A stretch of DNA of 64,000 nucleotides from Bacillus siamensis KCTC 13613 (GCF_000262045.1 NZ_AJVF01000013.1:310001-374000), one strand, 5' to 3'; counted from the first letter of the stretch, positions 36,586 through 46,699 are shown. Program-made: numbers and translations. The notes: generated from the sequence alone by a model not told the origin.

Positions 36586-36819
36586 TTATTGCTGGTTTTG
36601 TATGTAGTTCACAGCGTCGCCGACTGTTGCAATCTTTTCAGCATCTTCGTCAGAAATCTCCATATCAAACTCGTCTTCAAGTTCCATAACAAGCTCAACT
36701 ACATCTAGGGAATCAGCACCTAAGTCTTCCTTGAAAGAAGCTTCAAGTTTGACGTCAGCTTCATCAACGCCAAGGCGGTCTACGATGATTTTCGTTACAC
36801 GCTCTAATGTATCTGCCAT
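36586..36819 (-). CDS. acpP: Acyl carrier protein
   Basis: 77 aa, called acpA in B. subtilis. Carries fatty acyl chains on 4'-phosphopantetheine attached to S37 in the motif [15 protein letters not shown]. Acidic, all helical. An -10-like TATAAT lies 30 nt upstream, so it may have its own promoter in addition to read-through from the fapR-fabG operon. Confidence 0.99.
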   Translation of the reverse strand: MADTLERVTKIIVDRLGVDEADVKLEASFKEDLGADSLDVVELVMELEDEFDMEISDEDAEKIATVGDAVNYIQNQQ

Positions 36820-36841
36820 AGCAATTCACCTCCCCTCAAGT

Positions 36842-36847
36842 ATTATA
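36842..36847 (-). promoter_or_regulatory. Candidate -10 element of acpP
   Basis: Perfect TATAAT on the minus strand between fabG and acpP, about 22 nt before the acpP start. No good -35 at 16-18 nt (TAGTTT at 17), so the promoter is uncertain. The 84-nt gap is otherwise A/T-rich. Confidence 0.45.
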
Positions 36848-36903
36848 GAGGATTCGTTTTTAAAAAACTAGAGAAACTAGGATGAAATTTTAAAAACAAA
36901 TCT

Positions 36904-37644
36904 TTACATCACCATTCCGCCGTCAATATGGAGGGTCTGGCCCGTCATATAACGCGATCCTTCAGAAGCAAGGAACGTGACAACGCTGCTGATATCGGAA
37001 GGATCACCGAAACGCGCGAGCGGAATCTGCTTCAGCATTTCATCTTGGACTTCTTTAGAAAGCTTGTCCGTCATATCCGTGGAAATAAAGCCCGGAGCGA
37101 TGGCGTTGACCGTAATATTACGGCTCGCAAGCTCTTTGGCAGATGACTTTGTCAAGCCGATCACACCGGCTTTTGCCGCCACATAGTTCGCCTGGCCCGG
37201 GTTTCCGCTGACGCCGACGATTGATGATACGTTGATAATCCGGCCTGAGCGCTGTTTCATCATCTGTCTAGTCACGGCTTTCGTGCAGTTGAAAACACCT
37301 TTCAGGTTAATGTTGATGACGTCATCCCATTCATTTTCTTTCATTCTCATCAGGAGATTGTCCTTTGTGATTCCCGCATTGTTCACAAGAATGTCGATTG
37401 AAGAGAATTCGGCGACAGCCTCTTTCATCATGTTTTGTACTTCTTCGGAATTTGATACATCGGCTTTTACCGCGATCGCATTTCGGCCCAAAGATTTGAT
37501 TTCATCTACGACCTCGTTCGCTTTCGCTTCACTTCCGGAGTAGTTGACAACTACGTTACATCCGTTTTTCGCAAGATCAAGCGCGATCGCCCGCCCGATT
37601 CCGCGGGACGCTCCCGTTACGACTGCTGTTTTTTCATTAAGCAT
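36904..37644 (-). CDS. fabG: FabG, 3-oxoacyl-ACP reductase
   Basis: 246 aa. NADPH-dependent reduction in fatty acid elongation. Short-chain dehydrogenase fold: cofactor motif TGASRGIG at residues 10-17, NNAG at 88-91, catalytic S141, Y154 and K158 (YVAAK). Overlaps the fabD end by 8 nt, so it is coupled to the malonyl-CoA transacylase. Last clear member of the FapR-controlled fapR-plsX-fabD-fabG operon. Confidence 0.99.
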   Translation of the reverse strand: MLNEKTAVVTGASRGIGRAIALDLAKNGCNVVVNYSGSEAKANEVVDEIKSLGRNAIAVKADVSNSEEVQNMMKEAVAEFSSIDILVNNAGITKDNLLMRMKENEWDDVININLKGVFNCTKAVTRQMMKQRSGRIINVSSIVGVSGNPGQANYVAAKAGVIGLTKSSAKELASRNITVNAIAPGFISTDMTDKLSKEVQDEMLKQIPLARFGDPSDISSVVTFLASEGSRYMTGQTLHIDGGMVM

Positions 37645-38590
37645 CCTGATTCTCCTCCTTCAGCGTTTGAATCGCCAATTCAATGGTTTCGTGGTCAGAA
37701 ACCGCGATTGTTTTCAGACGGCGGTTCACTTTTTTCACAAGGCCTGAAAGCACTTTTCCGGGACCGATTTCAACAAACGTCGTAACGCCTTCGTCAATCA
37801 GTTTGTTAATTGTTTCTTCAAAGCGTACAGGTGAATAAAGCTGTTCGATCAGCTTTTTCTTGATATCGTCTTTTTCTGTCATGATGTCAGCCGAAACGTT
37901 TGATATAACGGGAACAGCCGCACTTTTCAGCTCACATGCGCTGAGCACTTCTTCGAGTTTTTCCGCCGCGGGCTTCATTAATTCAGAATGGAACGGTCCG
38001 CTTACTTCTAGCGGGATCGCCCGTTTTGCCCCGTTGTTTTTCGCTTCTTCTGAAGCAAGCTCCACGCCTTTTGCCGTTCCGGAAATCACGATCTGGCCGG
38101 GGCAGTTCAGATTTGCAAGCTGTACGAGGTGGCCGTTTTCTGTCACTTGATCCGTCACCTTTTTCAAGGATTCCGCATCCATTCCGAGAATAGCGGCCAT
38201 TGCGCCTTCTCCCGCCGGCACGGCTTCATTCATGAATTCTCCCCGTTTTCTTACCGTGTAAACGGCATCTTTAAATGTCATCGCTCCCGCCGCAACGAGC
38301 GCCGAATATTCTCCGAGGCTGTGGCCGGCTGTGAAATCCGGCGTGATGCCGGATTCTTTAAACTTTTCCAATACGGCAATGCTTGTTGTTAAGAGCGCAG
38401 GCTGCGCATTGTATGTAAGGGTTAATTCTTCAGCATCGCCTTCAAAAATGAGCGAGCTCAGCTTTGTTTCAAGCGTTTCATCCGCTTCATCAAAAATACG
38501 TTTTGACGCTTCTTCGCGTTCGTACAGGTCTTTTCCCATACCGATATATTGTGATCCCTGTCCGGGAAATAAAAATGCAATCTTACTCAT
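37637..38590 (-). CDS. fabD: FabD, malonyl-CoA:ACP transacylase
   Basis: 317 aa. Transfers malonyl from CoA to ACP. Nucleophile S91 in GHSLGEYSA, family start [20 protein letters not shown], and catalytic histidine in GPFHSELM near residue 200. Follows plsX by 18 nt and overlaps fabG by 8 nt. Confidence 0.98.
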   Translation of the reverse strand: MSKIAFLFPGQGSQYIGMGKDLYEREEASKRIFDEADETLETKLSSLIFEGDAEELTLTYNAQPALLTTSIAVLEKFKESGITPDFTAGHSLGEYSALVAAGAMTFKDAVYTVRKRGEFMNEAVPAGEGAMAAILGMDAESLKKVTDQVTENGHLVQLANLNCPGQIVISGTAKGVELASEEAKNNGAKRAIPLEVSGPFHSELMKPAAEKLEEVLSACELKSAAVPVISNVSADIMTEKDDIKKKLIEQLYSPVRFEETINKLIDEGVTTFVEIGPGKVLSGLVKKVNRRLKTIAVSDHETIELAIQTLKEENQDA

Positions 38591-38608
38591 GGTGTGATAA
38601 CCTCCAGA

Positions 38609-39607
38609 CTACTCATCTGTTTTTTCTTCTTTTACTTCTTCTTCTATAAATGCGGCCACGTTTTGGCTGACCATTTCTCTCGCCTGGCGCAGCGCGTGAT
38701 AAACAGCGCGTGCATCAGAAGAGCCGTGCGCTTTAATAACAGGCGCCTTTAAACCGAAAAGACTCGCCCCGCCGTACTCAGAATAGTCCATTTTCAGTTT
38801 CATTTCCATCAGCTTCGGCTTCAGCACTCCTGCTGCCAGCTTAGAAACAAAACTTGAAGTCAGTGTATCTTTCAGCATTTTGAAAATTGATAACGCTGAA
38901 CCTTCCAATGTTTTCAACGTGACGTTGCCCGTAAAGCCGTCTGTAACGATAACGTCAGCAGCGCCTTCCAGCAAGTCTCTCGCCTCTACGTTTCCGACAA
39001 AATTCACGTTTGTTTCTTTTAATAATTCAAACGTCTTTTTTGTCAGGTCGTTTCCCTTCTTTTCTTCCGTGCCGACATTTAACAAGCCGACGCGCGGCGA
39101 GCTGATTCCGAGAACCTGCCGGGCATATACAGATCCCATTATTCCGTACTGGACAAGGTGCTCCGGCTTGGCATCGACATTGGCGCCTACATCTAAAAGA
39201 AGGAAACCGTCGCCTGATACGGTCGGAAGCGTCGGCGCAAGGGCCGGCCGGTCGATTCCTTTAATTCTGCCGACAATAAACAGCCCCGCTGTCATCAATG
39301 CGCCCGTATTCCCCGCTGAAATGCAGGCATCCGCTCTGTTTTCAGCCACTTCCTGTGCCATCAGCACCATAGAAGAGTTTTTCTTTCTGCGTACGGCGCG
39401 GACCGGTTCATCCGTCGGTTCAATCACTTCATCGGCGTGCAATACGGTGATGCGGTCTGATGTTGTTGGCAAGTGTGATTCTATCGTTGTCTTGTCACCG
39501 ACCAGCGTAATATGAAGATCGTCAAATGCCTCAATACCCTTCATTACTCCGTCAATAACAGCTTTGGGTGCATTGTCGCCTCCCATTGCATCTACAGCTA
39601 TTCTCAT
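38609..39607 (-). CDS. plsX: PlsX, phosphate acyltransferase
   Basis: 332 aa from ATG 39607-39605 ([20 protein letters not shown]); the 25 codons of open frame upstream run back into fapR and are rejected. Converts acyl-ACP to acyl-phosphate for phosphatidic acid synthesis. Conserved blocks [12 protein letters not shown] near 100 and [16 protein letters not shown] near 225. Lies 13 nt downstream of fapR. Confidence 0.98.
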   Translation of the reverse strand: MRIAVDAMGGDNAPKAVIDGVMKGIEAFDDLHITLVGDKTTIESHLPTTSDRITVLHADEVIEPTDEPVRAVRRKKNSSMVLMAQEVAENRADACISAGNTGALMTAGLFIVGRIKGIDRPALAPTLPTVSGDGFLLLDVGANVDAKPEHLVQYGIMGSVYARQVLGISSPRVGLLNVGTEEKKGNDLTKKTFELLKETNVNFVGNVEARDLLEGAADVIVTDGFTGNVTLKTLEGSALSIFKMLKDTLTSSFVSKLAAGVLKPKLMEMKLKMDYSEYGGASLFGLKAPVIKAHGSSDARAVYHALRQAREMVSQNVAAFIEEEVKEEKTDE

Positions 39608-39620
39608 GCATGCTCCACCT

Positions 39621-40187
39621 TTATGATTGTTTTGAACGGTACATGTCAAAGTTGCCGGAGAATACGACTTCTTCTCCCACATAACTGTTGACTTCCACTA
39701 CCGTTCTGCCTTTTTCTTTTTCGACTGCCGTCACTTTGGCTTTCGCAACGACGCGCTCGCCCTCTTTCACCTGTCTTGTAAAGCGGATATTTGCGCTTGC
39801 GGTCAGCGCCAGCTCATCATCTATGACGGCTACGGCGAGTGAGTTCGCCTGCGCAAACAAATGATGCCCCCGCGCAATCTGATTGCGGCTGAAAACATGT
39901 TCGCGTCTTACTTCTAATATAGAAATGGCCTGGCCGTCAAGCTCCAGATCAATGATTTCACCGATCACTTCATCTAAAGGCAGTGATTTCACTTCATCTT
40001 CAAGCGTTTGCTCTGCCACGTTTTTAATTCTTTCCCTCAGCTCCGGTATTGAGAGCTCTAAGCGGTCTAAACGGATCGTCTGAATGCTGACGCCGAATTT
40101 CCCCGCTAATTCTTCATCTGTGATGAAGGGTGTCGATTTGATCGTCTGCTGCAATAATTTTTGGCGTTCTTTCTTGCTTCTTCTCAT
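39621..40187 (-). CDS. fapR: FapR, malonyl-CoA-responsive lipid synthesis repressor
   Basis: 188 aa. Represses fatty acid and phospholipid genes until malonyl-CoA binds. N-terminal helix-turn-helix at about residues 22-43 ([20 protein letters not shown]), then a hot-dog-fold effector domain (about 70-188) with [20 protein letters not shown]. First gene of the fapR-plsX-fabD-fabG operon; an exact 17-bp operator lies 22 nt upstream of its start, so autoregulation is clear from sequence. Confidence 0.98.
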   Translation of the reverse strand: MRRSKKERQKLLQQTIKSTPFITDEELAGKFGVSIQTIRLDRLELSIPELRERIKNVAEQTLEDEVKSLPLDEVIGEIIDLELDGQAISILEVRREHVFSRNQIARGHHLFAQANSLAVAVIDDELALTASANIRFTRQVKEGERVVAKAKVTAVEKEKGRTVVEVNSYVGEEVVFSGNFDMYRSKQS

Positions 40188-40208
40188 CTATAAACACCAT
40201 CCGGACAA

Positions 40209-40225
40209 TTAAGACTAGGTACTAA
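40209..40225 (-). promoter_or_regulatory. FapR operator
   Basis: Minus strand TTAGTACCTAGTCTTAA, matching the known FapR operator, an imperfect inverted repeat. It starts 4 nt after the -10, so it covers the transcription start and bound FapR would block initiation. Confidence 0.92.
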
Positions 40226-40229
40226 TAGT

Positions 40230-40258
40230 AGTATATAATTTCATAGATTGGAATGCAA
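40230..40258 (-). promoter_or_regulatory. SigmaA-type promoter of the fapR operon
   Basis: Minus strand -35 TTGCAT (4/6) at 40258-40253, 17-bp spacer, -10 TATACT (5/6) at 40235-40230, followed at once by the FapR operator. Confidence 0.85.
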
Positions 40259-40293
40259 TGATTGTTTTTTGAAAGCCGCCGAATTTTGCAGAA

Positions 40294-42342
40294 TCAGCTT
40301 AATTTCTCCCCTTCTAAGACACCGCTTGAAAGCAATTGAGCACGAAGCATGCTGTACTCGTCATCTTTCCAAAAAGCTTCTGAAGACACAAGATTGGCCG
40401 CATCCTGACGGGCCGTCTCCAAAGCTCTGTAGTCATGAACCATATCCGCCACCTTGAACTCGGGCATACCGCTTTGTTTTTTTCCGAAGAAATCGCCGGG
40501 ACCGCGCAGTTCAAGATCCTTTTCAGACAGTTCAAACCCATCATTTGTCTCCGACATGATTCTCATCCGCTCTTTCCCGGTTTCGGATTTTGGATCGGCC
40601 ATCAAGATGCAGAAAGATTGGTGGTCTCCCCGTCCGACCCGGCCGCGGAGCTGATGGAGCTGAGATAATCCGAAACGGTCGGCGTCATAGATGACCATAA
40701 TTGTCGCATTCGGCACGTTCACCCCGACTTCTACGACGGTTGTTGACACGAGAACCTGACATTGATTGACGCTGAATTCTCTCATCACCTGATCTTTTTC
40801 ATCAGAATGGAGCTTCCCGTGCATCAGACCGACATTCCATTTGCCGCGGTACACATCAGACAGCATGTTATATACGTCAATCGCATTCTGCACATCCAGC
40901 TTATCCGATTCTTCAATGAGCGGACAGATTATATAGGCTTGTCTGCCCTGTTTCAGCTCTTTTTCTATAAAAGCCAAAATCCGCTCCAGCATGTCGTGTT
41001 TCACCCAATACGTTTCGATTTGCTTTCGTCCCGCGGGCATTTCATCTATCACGGAAACATCCATTTCTCCGAAGACGGTAATGGCCAGCGTTCTCGGAAT
41101 CGGTGTGGCTGTCATAAACAGCACATCCGGATCCTGGCCTTTATTCTTGAGTTTTTTGCGCTGTTCGACCCCGAACCGGTGCTGCTCGTCCGTAATGACA
41201 AGGCCCAGCGCTTTAAATTCCACTTCATCCTGGATTAAAGCATGGGTCCCTACTAAAATATCAATCTCTCCGAGAGCAAGCCGCTCCAAAAGCTCCCTGC
41301 GCCGCTTTCCTTTTACAGAACTCGTCAAAAGCGCGATATTCACGTCTTCATTTGCAAACAACGATACGAGAGAGTCAGCATGCTGTTCGGCCAGAATTTC
41401 TGTCGGCACCATTAATGCCCCCTGATACCCCGACAGAATCGCAGCGTACAAAGCGATGGCGGCGACCGCCGTTTTTCCCGAACCGACATCACCTTGCAGC
41501 AGCCGGTTCATTCTGTATGGCGATGTCATATCAGCGGTAATTTCACGGAGCACGCGCATCTGTGCGTTCGTGAGCGAAAACGGAAGGCTGTCTGTGAAAG
41601 CGGCGAGCTTTTCAGCAGGATACACGTGGCTGATCCCTTTTGACTGTTCTCTTTCCGCTTTACGGAACGCCTGCATCTTCAGCTGAAACAATAAGAATTC
41701 TTCGTACACAAACCGGCGTCTTGCCTGCTGCAGCGATTCCCTCGTCTCCGGCTGATGCATCGTCTGCAGGGCTTGTTTGTAATCAGGCAGCTTGTAGCGG
41801 ATTCTCAATTTTTCAGGAAGCGGATCGGCCGCACTGTCCAAATGATGCTGCAGCGCATCCTTAATAAATCGTCTCATCATTTTAACGGTGACGTTTTCTT
41901 TAACGGAATAAACAGGCTCAATGCTTTTATCTTCTTGATGAGGACCGTTTTTTAGTTCCTGCACGGATACGGTCTGCCTGTGTTTATCCCATTTACCGGA
42001 TATCGTGACGACAGAACCGAGCGTCAGTTTCTTTTTTAAGTACGGACGGTTAAAACAAACCGCGGTAATTAAATAATTGCCGACAAGCACTCTGAATGTC
42101 AGCCTGTTTCGTTTTTTGCCGTAATAGGTAAGAGAAGGTTCTGAATGAACCCTCCCTTCTACCGTCACTCTTTCTTCATGTTTTACTTCCTCTAAATCCC
42201 TCAGCTCATAGTCGTCATAACGGTAAGGGAAATAATTCAGAAGATCAGAAATGTCATAGATACCCAGTTCGTGCAATGTTTTTTCTGTTTCCGGCCCAAT
42301 GCCCTTAATCTCCGCTATACTAGTTTGCTGATGGTGTTTCAC
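40294..42342 (-). CDS. recG: RecG, ATP-dependent branched-DNA helicase
   Basis: 682 aa. Reverses stalled forks and processes Holliday junctions. N-terminal wedge/OB domain about 50-140, Walker A GDVGSGKT at 284-291, DEQH box (LVITDEQHRFG) near 385, and C-terminal helicase domain with QLRGRVGRGDHQSFC near 590. The start lies 23 nt inside the end of sdaAA, an unusually long overlap for this block, so translation may be coupled to the deaminase. Confidence 0.98.
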   Translation of the reverse strand: MKHHQQTSIAEIKGIGPETEKTLHELGIYDISDLLNYFPYRYDDYELRDLEEVKHEERVTVEGRVHSEPSLTYYGKKRNRLTFRVLVGNYLITAVCFNRPYLKKKLTLGSVVTISGKWDKHRQTVSVQELKNGPHQEDKSIEPVYSVKENVTVKMMRRFIKDALQHHLDSAADPLPEKLRIRYKLPDYKQALQTMHQPETRESLQQARRRFVYEEFLLFQLKMQAFRKAEREQSKGISHVYPAEKLAAFTDSLPFSLTNAQMRVLREITADMTSPYRMNRLLQGDVGSGKTAVAAIALYAAILSGYQGALMVPTEILAEQHADSLVSLFANEDVNIALLTSSVKGKRRRELLERLALGEIDILVGTHALIQDEVEFKALGLVITDEQHRFGVEQRKKLKNKGQDPDVLFMTATPIPRTLAITVFGEMDVSVIDEMPAGRKQIETYWVKHDMLERILAFIEKELKQGRQAYIICPLIEESDKLDVQNAIDVYNMLSDVYRGKWNVGLMHGKLHSDEKDQVMREFSVNQCQVLVSTTVVEVGVNVPNATIMVIYDADRFGLSQLHQLRGRVGRGDHQSFCILMADPKSETGKERMRIMSETNDGFELSEKDLELRGPGDFFGKKQSGMPEFKVADMVHDYRALETARQDAANLVSSEAFWKDDEYSMLRAQLLSSGVLEGEKLS

Positions 42343-43222
42343 TTAATTTCAGCGCTCCTCCGAAAATTTTTTTCTCTAATTCTCTTCCCGTCGGTGTCGC
42401 GGCTAAACCGCCTTGTCCCGTTTCACGCAGTGCTGTCGGCATCGTCTGGCCGATTTTGTACATCGCGTCTATTACCTCATCGCAAGGAATGCGGCTCGTA
42501 ATCCCTGCCAGCGCCATATCCGCCGCGATCATCGCATTGGAGGCTCCCATTGCGTTCCGTTTGACACACGGCACTTCTACCAAGCCGGCGACCGGATCAC
42601 ATACGAGACCGAGCATATTTTTCAGCGTAATCGCCATTGCTTCCGCTGATTGCTGAGGCGTTCCGCCCGCCATTTCCACAATTGCAGCGGCAGCCATACC
42701 GGATGCCGATCCGACTTCCGCCTGACAGCCTCCCGCCGCACCCGAAATACTCGCGTTATTCGCTACGACAAAACCGAACGCGCCGGCTGTAAACAGAAAA
42801 CGGATCATTTGTTCCGTCGTAGGGTTCAGCTTATGCTTTACGGCGAATAACGTTCCCGGCACAACCCCGGCAGAGCCGGCGGTCGGTGTAGCGCAGATCG
42901 TTCCCATCGCCGCATTGACTTCATTTGTAGCTACAGCTTTAGACACGGCGTCTAAAATCAGATTGCCTGACAGGCTTTTTCCCGATTGGATGTATGCCTG
43001 CAGTTTCACGGCATCTCCTCCTGTTAAACCGGTCTGGCTCGTGACGCCGTTCAGCCCTTTTTCAACCGCCGCTTCCATGACGGAAAGATTGCGTTCCATT
43101 CCTTGAAAGATCTCTTCCCGCGTTTTTTGTGTCACTTCCATCTCTTGGGTGATCATCACTTCTGAGATCGGAATTTGTTTTTCTTGAGTGATTTCTATTA
43201 ATTCTTTTACATTACGAAACAT
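42320..43222 (-). CDS. sdaAA: SdaAA, L-serine dehydratase alpha subunit
   Basis: 300 aa. With SdaAB deaminates serine to pyruvate using a [4Fe-4S] cluster. Conserved blocks CATPTAGSAGVVPGTLFAVK near 110, ANNASISGAAGGCQAEVGSA near 154 and GLVCDPVAGLVEVPCVKRNA near 206 supply candidate cluster cysteines. Follows sdaAB by 20 nt; its 3' end overlaps recG by 23 nt. Confidence 0.97.
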   Translation of the reverse strand: MFRNVKELIEITQEKQIPISEVMITQEMEVTQKTREEIFQGMERNLSVMEAAVEKGLNGVTSQTGLTGGDAVKLQAYIQSGKSLSGNLILDAVSKAVATNEVNAAMGTICATPTAGSAGVVPGTLFAVKHKLNPTTEQMIRFLFTAGAFGFVVANNASISGAAGGCQAEVGSASGMAAAAIVEMAGGTPQQSAEAMAITLKNMLGLVCDPVAGLVEVPCVKRNAMGASNAMIAADMALAGITSRIPCDEVIDAMYKIGQTMPTALRETGQGGLAATPTGRELEKKIFGGALKLSETPSAN

Positions 43223-43242
43223 GTCATTTTCCTCCTGACTTT

Positions 43243-43905
43243 TTAGTCAGCTATCTTAGTAACCTGTATAATATTAGGAAGTGTTGAAAGTTCGTCAAGC
43301 ACTTCTTCTTCAATATTCTGATCGACCTCAATCGTCATCAGCGCAAGCTGGCCGACGTCCTTACGCGCCACTTCCATATGTCCGACGTTGATTGAGAATT
43401 TCGCAAGCACATTGGCAACGCCTGCAATTGTGCCGAATTTATCATTATGAACGACTAAAATAGCCGGGTGGTTTCCGGAAAGTCGCAGCTCAAAGCCGTT
43501 AAGCTCCGTGATTTCTATTTTCCCGCCGCCGATTGAAATACCGGTTAAGGCAAGCTCACCCTCATCATCAGAAATGATGATACGCGCCGTATTCGGATGT
43601 ACGGGCACGGCATCCTCTGTGCGGAACTCTATATCTATGCCCTTCTCTTCAGCAATTTGAATCGCTGTTTTAATCCGTTCATCAAAGGTATCAAAATCAA
43701 GCAGGCCGCCGATAATCGCGACATCAGTGCCGTGGCCCTTATACGTCTCTGCAAATGACCCGTAAAAAGACACAACGATCCGGCGGGGCTCCCGTCTGAA
43801 TAAGCTTCTGGCCACTCTGCCGATCCGGGCTGCGCCTGCGGTGTGTGAACTGGACGGGCCGATCATTACCGGGCCGATAATATCAAAAACGCTTCTATAT
43901 TTCAT
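43243..43905 (-). CDS. sdaAB: SdaAB, L-serine dehydratase beta subunit
   Basis: 220 aa. Beta-chain domain with the family block GPVMIGPSSSHTAGAARIGR near 11-30, and a C-terminal ACT domain (about 148-220, AILVVHNDKFGTIAGVANVL) likely for amino acid sensing. First gene of the sdaAB-sdaAA pair. The RBS TAAGGAGG lies 11 nt ahead of the start. Confidence 0.97.
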   Translation of the reverse strand: MKYRSVFDIIGPVMIGPSSSHTAGAARIGRVARSLFRREPRRIVVSFYGSFAETYKGHGTDVAIIGGLLDFDTFDERIKTAIQIAEEKGIDIEFRTEDAVPVHPNTARIIISDDEGELALTGISIGGGKIEITELNGFELRLSGNHPAILVVHNDKFGTIAGVANVLAKFSINVGHMEVARKDVGQLALMTIEVDQNIEEEVLDELSTLPNIIQVTKIAD

Positions 43906-44022
43906 GCTGGTTTGTTCCTCCTTAACATCACTTCATTCAGCGCTTTTCTTTAGACTAATTGAACATTTATCAATTGGCAAGCAGGCACACTGCCGCACTG
44001 CCGCAGGTAAATTAAGGCATAA
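43906..44022 (-). promoter_or_regulatory. Region upstream of sdaAB with candidate promoter and short direct repeat
   Basis: Minus strand reads -35 TTGCCA (5/6), 17-bp spacer, weak -10 TAGTCT. Upstream is a tandem CGGCAGTG CGGCAGTG (near 43990-44005). Role unknown. Confidence 0.4.
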
Positions 44023-44053
44023 GAATAGAAGGGCCTGATAAGCCCTTCTATTC
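44023..44053 (-). terminator. Hairpin overlapping the fakA stop (probable terminator)
   Basis: Perfect 12-bp stem GAATAGAAGGGC / GCCCTTCTATTC with a 7-nt loop; the fakA TAG lies inside the stem. The sequence after it on the minus strand is TTATGCC, so there is no long T-tract. Confidence 0.65.
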
Positions 44054-45715
44054 TGCCGCAAATATATATGGATAAAGAGGCTGTCTGCCGTTATGGATTT
44101 CAACTTCGATATCTTCACAGACGCTTGTAATATACTCAGCGAGTTTCTCAGCTTCTTCTTCCGGCGCGTCTTCTCCGTACAGGATGGTGACGATTTCATC
44201 TTCTTCTCCGATCATCTCATCCAGCAGTAATTTCGCCGCATTTATCCGGTCTTCGGCGCTGCCGATAATCGAACTGTTTAAAATGCCGATAAAATCACCT
44301 TTTTTTATATCCTTGCCGTCGATATGGGTGTCTCTGACTGAATATGTCACCTGTCCGCTTTTCACATTCCGGATGGCTTCAAGCATATTGGCTTCATTTA
44401 CATCAGCCGGCTGGTCAGGGTTAAACGCAAGCAGGGCGGTCATGCCTTGAGGCACCGTTTTTGCCGGAATGACAATGACATTTTCTTCAGCCACGCTCGC
44501 CGCCTGATTGGCAGCCATCACAATATTGGAATTGTTCGGAAGAATGAAAACCGTTTCCGCATTCACAGACTGAACGGCTTCAACAATATCTTCTGTGCTC
44601 GGATTCATTGTCTGGCCGCCTTCGATAACGTGTGAGGCGCCGATGCTCGCAAACAGTTCAGAAATGCCTTCGCCCATTGCCACAGTCACGATCCCAAAAG
44701 GTTTACGGGCTTCTTTCATTACACCGGCCGGCTTTTTTTCATCATGTTCTTGGCTGATGATGGACGTATGCTGCTCTCTCATGTTTTCAATTTTGATTTT
44801 AATCAAATCGCCGTAACGCTGCGCGAGATTGAGCACGTTCCCTGGCTCTTCGGCATGAATGTGAACTTTCGCCAGCGTATCATCAGCCACGACCAGCAAT
44901 GAGTCACCGAAACGGCTCAGTTCATTTCTGAATGTCTCTTCTTCGAACGTCCGTTTATCTTGATCCAGCCTTACCATCACTTCCGTACAAAATCCGAATT
45001 CAATGTCTTCTGTACTCAGCATGCTCTGCGCGCTTTTATGATGTTCGGCATTCACCATATCATCGAGTGCCGGAAGAACCGCTTTTTTCGGTACGGATTC
45101 TCCTTTTAAGGAAGCCAAAAAGCCTTCATATACACAAAGCAGACCTTTTCCGCCGCTGTCAACGACACCGACGTCCTTTAAAACAGGAAGCAGATCCGGC
45201 GTGCGGTTGAGCGACGCTTCCGCTTCTTCAATAACGGCCTCCATGAGAGCAATGATATCGGTTTCTTCTTTGGCCGAGGCGACCGCTTTTTTAGCCGCGT
45301 CCTTTGCCACGGTTAAAATCGTTCCTTCAACCGGTTTCATGACTGCCTTATATGCCATATCCACTCCCGCTTGAAGTGCGGCGGCAAATTCTTGGGCATT
45401 TATTTCTTTTTTGTTTTCAATGTTCTTTGTGAAACCTCTGAATAATTGGGACAGGATCACTCCTGAGTTTCCTCTTGCTCCCATAAGCAGGCCTTTTGAC
45501 AGGGCGATGCCGACTTTGCCGATGTCAGGTGAGTCAAGGTGTTCTACCTCTCTTGCACCGGATGACATCGATAAATTCATGTTTGTTCCGGTATCGCCGT
45601 CCGGCACGGGAAACACGTTCAGCGCATCCACCGCGGATGCGTTTTGAGACAATGTCTCAGCCCCCGCCAGAATCATTGCCGCAAAAGCTCTCCCATCTAA
45701 GTTTCGTCTAGACAA
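44048..45715 (-). CDS. fakA: FakA (YloV), fatty acid kinase catalytic subunit
   Basis: 555 aa. Phosphorylates fatty acids presented by a FakB protein, feeding PlsX-PlsY. N-terminal DhaL-type kinase domain with NVFPVPDGDTGTNM; D39 and D41 are likely Mg2+ ligands. Then a middle domain (about 210-320) and a C-terminal DegV-like domain (about 330-555). Follows yloU by 15 nt. In this block it is near plsX and fabD, which fits a lipid role. Confidence 0.95.
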   Translation of the reverse strand: MSRRNLDGRAFAAMILAGAETLSQNASAVDALNVFPVPDGDTGTNMNLSMSSGAREVEHLDSPDIGKVGIALSKGLLMGARGNSGVILSQLFRGFTKNIENKKEINAQEFAAALQAGVDMAYKAVMKPVEGTILTVAKDAAKKAVASAKEETDIIALMEAVIEEAEASLNRTPDLLPVLKDVGVVDSGGKGLLCVYEGFLASLKGESVPKKAVLPALDDMVNAEHHKSAQSMLSTEDIEFGFCTEVMVRLDQDKRTFEEETFRNELSRFGDSLLVVADDTLAKVHIHAEEPGNVLNLAQRYGDLIKIKIENMREQHTSIISQEHDEKKPAGVMKEARKPFGIVTVAMGEGISELFASIGASHVIEGGQTMNPSTEDIVEAVQSVNAETVFILPNNSNIVMAANQAASVAEENVIVIPAKTVPQGMTALLAFNPDQPADVNEANMLEAIRNVKSGQVTYSVRDTHIDGKDIKKGDFIGILNSSIIGSAEDRINAAKLLLDEMIGEEDEIVTILYGEDAPEEEAEKLAEYITSVCEDIEVEIHNGRQPLYPYIFAAE

Positions 45716-45730
45716 TACTCATCCTCCTCA

Positions 45731-46093
45731 CTACGGGTTCGTTACTCGTACGCCTTGGACATAAATATTTACAGAATCAACTGCAAGTCCGATTGTTTGA
45801 TTTACTGTGTATTTTACCTTCGTCTGAACATTGTGGGCTACTTCGGATATTTTAGTGCCGTAGCTGACAATAATGTACATGTCGATATGTATTTGTTCTG
45901 CTTCCTGACGGACATGTACGCCTTTTGCAAAGTTCTCTTTCCGGAGGATTTCAGACAAACCGTCTTTAATCTGGTTTTTAGAGGCCATCCCCACTATTCC
46001 GTAACAGTCAATGGCAGCGCCTCCGGCAACCATTGCGATGACTTCGTTGGATATATCAATCTGTCCGTATTTTGTCTTCATTTCAATGGACAC
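45731..46093 (-). CDS. yloU: YloU, Asp23/Gls24-family envelope stress protein
   Basis: 120 aa. Asp23/Gls24 (DUF322) domain throughout: GQIDISNEVIAMVAGGAAID near 9-28 and YIIVSYGTKISEVAHNVQTK near 73-92. Start GTG at 46093, or the internal ATG four codons on. Paired with fakA downstream. The exact role is unknown; family members are membrane-associated stress proteins. Confidence 0.93.
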   Translation of the reverse strand: MSIEMKTKYGQIDISNEVIAMVAGGAAIDCYGIVGMASKNQIKDGLSEILRKENFAKGVHVRQEAEQIHIDMYIIVSYGTKISEVAHNVQTKVKYTVNQTIGLAVDSVNIYVQGVRVTNP

Positions 46094-46541
<448 letters not shown>

Positions 46542-46551
46542 GCAAAAATGA

Positions 46552-46584
46552 ACGCCTGCCCTTTTATGCGGCAGGCGTTTTTTA
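46552..46584 (+). terminator. Intrinsic terminator after rpmB
   Basis: Stem AACGCCTGCC / GGCAGGCGTT with a 9-nt loop, then TTTTTT on the plus strand. It also ends the convergent gap to spoVM. Confidence 0.93.
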
Positions 46585-46618
46585 TGCGTTCAAAGAGGGC
46601 GATTTCAGCTCCTAGGGC

Positions 46619-46699
46619 CTACTCTTTTCTAAATGAGCCCAGCATCGCCCGGACAATTCCTCCTAAAAACTTCGGCAATTTAATGGTATAAAATTTCAT
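46619..46699 (-). CDS. spoVM: SpoVM, spore coat anchoring peptide (26 aa)
   Basis: 26 aa, read from ATG 46699-46697 after GGAGGGG. Sequence MKFYTIKLPKFLGGIVRAML then GSFRKE: an amphipathic helix that recognises the convex forespore membrane and anchors SpoIVA. It differs from the B. subtilis 168 peptide that I recall only at the last residue (E for D). Lies between thiN and rpmB as expected. Normally SigmaE-controlled; I could not read a clear SigmaE promoter. Confidence 0.97.
   Translation of the reverse strand: MKFYTIKLPKFLGGIVRAMLGSFRKE

Noticed and set aside
38880-39515. 211-codon open frame on the plus strand
   Set aside because: Entirely antisense to plsX, with biased Ser/Thr/Pro content typical of reversed coding sequence.
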